A stretch of DNA of 32,335 nucleotides from Desulfuromonas thiophila (GTDB lineage: Bacteria > Desulfobacterota > Desulfuromonadia > Desulfuromonadales > Desulfuromonadaceae), in assembly GCF_900101955.1 (NCBI RefSeq), contig NZ_FNAQ01000022.1, positions 1 through 32,335 of the forward strand, read 5' to 3'. Position numbers and translations under genes: made by a program. Of the stretch, positions 29,429 through 32,335 are shown in pieces. The notes under the pieces are model-generated. The model was not told the DNA's origin. It was given only the letters and a program-made list of their open reading frames with translations, and made no database searches. Position 1 is the stretch's first letter. Each line of letters starts with the position of its first letter.

Positions 29429-32335
29429 CTAGGCCTGCAGCCGGTTGGCGGCAAAGGCGGCAGTCAGGTCCGCCAGGGTGGCCCGCACCTGCTCCAGCCG
29501 GGCCAGAACGCGCTTGCCGGTTTCATCAAGCAGATCAATGGTGGCGTTCAACTGGCTGCCCTGCAGGCGGTCGATCCGGCACCGGAGGCGGCCCAGACCG
29601 GCCGGGAACTCCTCGACAAACGGGCGATAGCGGCCAATGGCGGCCGGCAGGCAGGCGCAACCGTGTTGCGCCTGCGTCCACAGAATCAGCAGCTGAAAGG
29701 CGCCATCCACCAGCAGCGGCTCGGTCAGCCAGCTGCTGCGCAGGGGCGCATCGAGCCAGCTCGCCGGTGCCGGCGCCGTCTGGCAGAGGGCTTCGATGCC
29801 GTTGGCGCTGCTGCCGATGATTTGGCGCAAACCCTGCAGCAGCGGGCCGTGGAACAGCTGGCCGTTGCGGTAATAACGGGCCGCGTCGCCGCCGGTTGCC
29901 GGATCAAACGCCAGCGCTGGCAGCGGTTCTGGCGCGGCTGCCAGCCGATCGGCCAGCAGGGCTTCGGCGCGGCTGTAGAGCTGACCGCTGGCGGCATCGC
30001 ACAGTTGCAGCGGCAGGCGCAGTCCCTCCGCCGTCTGCGCCGGACTATCGCCGCGCAGTTGCAGCTGGGCGGAGTCGTCGGCCGCCAGTTTCAGGCCACT
30101 GCAGATGCACAGGTTGTCGATGGCCAGCAGCTGCAAACCGGGCTGGCTGTGCAGGGCGGCCTGGGCCAGCCATTCCAGATGCAGGGCAGTGGGCAGCACG
30201 GCACGGCCGGCCAGCACATGGTCGCGCAACACCGCCATGCGGCGGCTGGCAACGGTCAGCTCGTACAGCGGCTGGGCCAGCAGGGGGGCACAGGGCGCTT
30301 CGCTGGTGGCGGTGTCTGCCGGGCCGGTGTGATCGTCCCCCGAGCGTGTCGCCGGCTGGCTGCCGCCGAGCAGCACCAGTTCGACCTCGCTGCGGCGCGA
30401 GTCGGCCAGCTCGGCCAACAGATAGGCGGCGCCCTGCCGCAGAGGGATGACCTCGATGCCTTCACCGGCGAACAGCTGCTTGAGGGCCGGGGTCACCATG
30501 CCGCCGTCCCAGGGGCCCCAGTTGAGCGCCAGCACCCGGCAGTCGGGCCGCTGACGGGCGATGGCCTGGGCGCTTTTGTTGAGCACCTCGTTGGCCACGG
30601 CGTAATCGCACTGGCCGGTGCGACCGAAACGGCCGGTGGAGGAGGAAAACAGTGCGATGAAATCAAGGGCGTCATCGGCGGTGGCCTGCAGCAGCGCCAG
30701 CAGGCCGGCCACCTTGGTGCTGTAGACCGCGGCGAACTGATCGGCGGTTTTATCCTCGATGCGCCTGTCGGCCAGTACGCCGGCACCGTGAATCAGGCCC
30801 CGGATACGGCCGCAGGCACGGGCCTCGGCCACGGCGCTTGCCACCGCCGCCTCGTCGCGGATGTCGAGGGCGCGGTACAGCACGCGGGCGCCGCTGGCCG
30901 TCATGCGGGCCAGATTGGCGCGCAGTTCGCGGGCCGCCAGCACCTGCTGACAGGCCTGCTGCAGCGCGCGCGGGCTGGGCTTGTCCGGCGTGCGGGCCAG
31001 CAGCAACCGCTTGATGGCGGCTTCATCGCTGGCGGCGGCCAGTTCGGCGTCCTCCGCCTGTGGCAGCGGGCTGCGCCCCAGCAGCAGCAGGGTCGGCTGA
31101 CCGGCGGCGGCCAGTTGACAGGCCACCTCGGCCGTGACGCCGCGGGCACCGCCACTGACGATAATGACCTCATCGCTGCTGAAGCGCAGAGGCTGTGCCG
31201 GTTGCGGCAGCGGGGTGGTTTCCAGCTGCAGCGTCACCGGCCCGGCAGCGGTCAGGCCGATTTCGGCCGGTCCCTGCTGTTGCAACTGGGCGACAAGCGC
31301 CTCTACCTGCTGGGCCAGTGGCAGTTCCGCTGCCAGATCGTAGGCCTGACAGCAGACGTTGGGCCATTCGTGGCTGGCGGTCTTGCTCAGTCCGGCCAGC
31401 CCGCCGGAAAGCGGATCGGCCAGCGGCGTACCGGCCGGGTCGAAGCCGAAACTGCCGTCAAGCCGGGCCAGGGTAGCGAACAGTGCCTTGCGGTCGGTGC
31501 TGGCGGCGCGCTGCAGGGCCGGCGCGCAGCGTTGCAGCAGTTCAAAGGTCTGTTGCAGGAACAGGCTGTCGCTGCCGACGGCCGGTGCCGGAACCAGCAG
31601 CCCGGCCAGTCGGGCGGGCGGATTGTGCTGCTGTGGTCCGACGATTTCAGTGACAAGGCCTTGCTGCCGGAGCGCCTCGGCCAGAGCCGTGCTGAGGGGT
31701 GAGCAGTCGTCGACAATCCAGAAGGGCGCGTCGTTGATCAGCGGCCGTGGCGGCGCGGCCGTTAAGGGAACGACGCGGATGCGCTGGCGGTACAGCCCGG
31801 CTTGCGGCAGCTCGGCGGCCTCGGCTGTCGAGCTGGTGCAGTGGCAGGTCGCCGGATCGGCACACGAGCCCTTGCTGGCGCAGCGACAGCTTGCCGGCGT
31901 GGCGCAGCTGGACAGCGGCAGTGCTTGACCCTGACGGGTGCTGTCGGTGGTCAGAGCCGCTGGAGCCAGCGCGCTGACAATCTGGCGCAGGGTTTCGAGG
32001 CGACCGAGTTCGTCCGGCGCCACGGCTGGCAGCTGGGGCAGCTGCTCCTGCAGGGCCGAGAGGATTTCGACCCGTTTGATGGAATCGATGCCCAGATCGG
32101 CATCCAGGCGCATGTCCAGTTCCAGCATGTCGACGGGATAGCCGGTCTTGTCGGCCACCACCGCCAGCAGCGCCTGTTCCAGCGCGCCAGCGGCGAGCGC
32201 CGTGGCGGCGGCAGTGCTGGTTGTTGCAACAGCGGGCGCGGCCGGCAGGCTGCTGGCGAGGCTGTCAACAATCTGGCGCAGGGTTTCGAGGCGACCGAGC
32301 TCGTCCGGCGCCACGGCTGGCAGCTGGGGCAGCTG
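29429..32335 (-). CDS. PfaA-like polyunsaturated-lipid synthase, C-terminal part (runs off right edge)
   Basis: At least 968 residues; the frame is open to the last base. Order from the right edge: the end of one ACP (APDELGRLETLRQIV), a Pro/Ala/Thr linker, a complete ACP with the phosphopantetheine serine in LGIDSIKRVEILS, a Cys-rich linker (31838-31906), a ketoreductase with VSGGARGVTAEVA and the active-site segment ALFSSSTGRFGRTGQCDYAV, then a hotdog dehydratase-like C-terminal domain (VLRDHVLAGRAVLPT with catalytic-type His, and LLVDGAFQLLI). This ACPn-KR-DH end is the PfaA arrangement of omega-3 and secondary-lipid synthases, and the DSIKRVE ACP signature is theirs. KS and AT would lie beyond the window, so the product is open. 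The Cys-rich linker is unusual for the family as I know it. Confidence 0.88.
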   Translation of the reverse strand, partial: QLPQLPAVAPDELGRLETLRQIVDSLASSLPAAPAVATTSTAAATALAAGALEQALLAVVADKTGYPVDMLELDMRLDADLGIDSIKRVEILSALQEQLPQLPAVAPDELGRLETLRQIVSALAPAALTTDSTRQGQALPLSSCATPASCRCASKGSCADPATCHCTSSTAEAAELPQAGLYRQRIRVVPLTAAPPRPLINDAPFWIVDDCSPLSTALAEALRQQGLVTEIVGPQQHNPPARLAGLLVPAPAVGSDSLFLQQTFELLQRCAPALQRAASTDRKALFATLARLDGSFGFDPAGTPLADPLSGGLAGLSKTASHEWPNVCCQAYDLAAELPLAQQVEALVAQLQQQGPAEIGLTAAGPVTLQLETTPLPQPAQPLRFSSDEVIIVSGGARGVTAEVACQLAAAGQPTLLLLGRSPLPQAEDAELAAASDEAAIKRLLLARTPDKPSPRALQQACQQVLAARELRANLARMTASGARVLYRALDIRDEAAVASAVAEARACGRIRGLIHGAGVLADRRIEDKTADQFAAVYSTKVAGLLALLQATADDALDFIALFSSSTGRFGRTGQCDYAVANEVLNKSAQAIARQRPDCRVLALNWGPWDGGMVTPALKQLFAGEGIEVIPLRQGAAYLLAELADSRRSEVELVLLGGSQPATRSGDDHTGPADTATSEAPCAPLLAQPLYELTVASRRMAVLRDHVLAGRAVLPTALHLEWLAQAALHSQPGLQLLAIDNLCICSGLKLAADDSAQLQLRGDSPAQTAEGLRLPLQLCDAASGQLYSRAEALLADRLAAAPEPLPALAFDPATGGDAARYYRNGQLFHGPLLQGLRQIIGSSANGIEALCQTAPAPASWLDAPLRSSWLTEPLLVDGAFQLLILWTQAQHGCACLPAAIGRYRPFVEEFPAGLGRLRCRIDRLQGSQLNATIDLLDETGKRVLARLEQVRATLADLTAAFAANRLQA
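31977..32044 (-). repeat. ACP tandem-repeat unit A (pairs with 32268-32335)
   Basis: The 68 bases at 31977-32044 match 32268-32335 with one difference (t/c, silent-looking), 291 bases or 97 codons apart. Each encodes the last helix and end of an ACP (QLPQLPAVAPDELGRLETL). Copy B is cut by the window edge, so the identity may extend further. Tandem ACPs are normal for PfaA; near-identity of the DNA suggests recent duplication or gene conversion. Confidence 0.85.
32268..32335 (-). repeat. ACP tandem-repeat unit B (cut by window edge)
   Basis: Second copy of the 68-base ACP stretch described for 31977-32044. It continues to the right edge, where at least part of another ACP must follow. Confidence 0.85.

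Noticed and set aside
29258-31702. 814-codon open frame on the plus strand antisense to the lipid synthase
   Set aside because: Its translation is Gly/Gln/Ala low-complexity with no domain; the minus frame carries clear ACP, KR and DH motifs. GC-rich codon use opens the antisense frame.
1-32335. CRISPR arrays, rRNA and tRNA genes
   Set aside because: No regularly spaced repeats and no RNA gene signatures were seen on either strand.

Overview
The window is high-GC bacterial DNA with compact gene strings. The gene content best fits a deltaproteobacterium of the Desulfuromonas / Pelobacter / Geobacter kind: a bacteriohemerythrin, c-di-GMP enzymes, a PfaA-type polyunsaturated-lipid synthase, an arsenic-type gene cluster and a short membrane selenoprotein. 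The assignment is inferred from gene families; no 16S or other marker lies in the window.

Left edge (1-1300): the first 62 codons of a DDE transposase run off the left end on the minus strand. About 1 kb without a convincing intact gene follows; it is probably mobile-element or pseudogene debris and ends in a clear terminator hairpin. Redox and signalling block (1310-4886): a SthA-like flavoprotein that lacks both redox cysteines, a bacteriohemerythrin and, convergent, an HDOD-GGDEF protein.

Transport block (5283-8645): a CaCA-type cation exchanger, an ABC ATPase and permease, a HIT protein, and a 61-residue selenoprotein that gene finders would split or miss. Its in-frame UGA (8556-8558) is followed after 19 bases by a hairpin with a GGUC loop, the form of a bacterial SECIS, and the UGA replaces a conserved cysteine of short DUF6132-like membrane proteins. 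Convergent to it is a minus-strand arsenic-type cluster: ArsR, an ArsP/YraQ permease, a small CxxC thioredoxin and thioredoxin-coupled ArsC. An excellent promoter overlaps a palindromic ArsR operator and predicts a leaderless arsR mRNA. An EAL protein and a second close copy of the CaCA exchanger follow.

Middle (13748-19605): a GNAT-RLAN-ATP-grasp (RimK-like) fusion and a SET-domain methyltransferase form a possible peptide or protein modification pair. Then come a Cys-rich small protein overlapping a metallo-beta-lactamase-fold hydrolase, RlmG (minus), and a protein like those annotated hydrogenase-4 component G (minus).

Right part (19855-32335): DUF423 membrane protein, a P-loop/DRTGG protein, a calcium-loop (VCBS/RTX-like) protein (minus), and a tightly overlapping plus-strand string MFS - MGMT-like protein - hotdog thioesterase - RmuC. 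The opposing minus-strand string starts beyond the right edge: PfaA-like synthase (tandem ACPs, KR, DH), DUF89 phosphatase, AroC and a radical SAM protein. The PfaA-like protein has a duplicated cysteine-rich linker between its last ACP and its KR. Two adjacent ACP units carry a 68-base stretch with only one difference.
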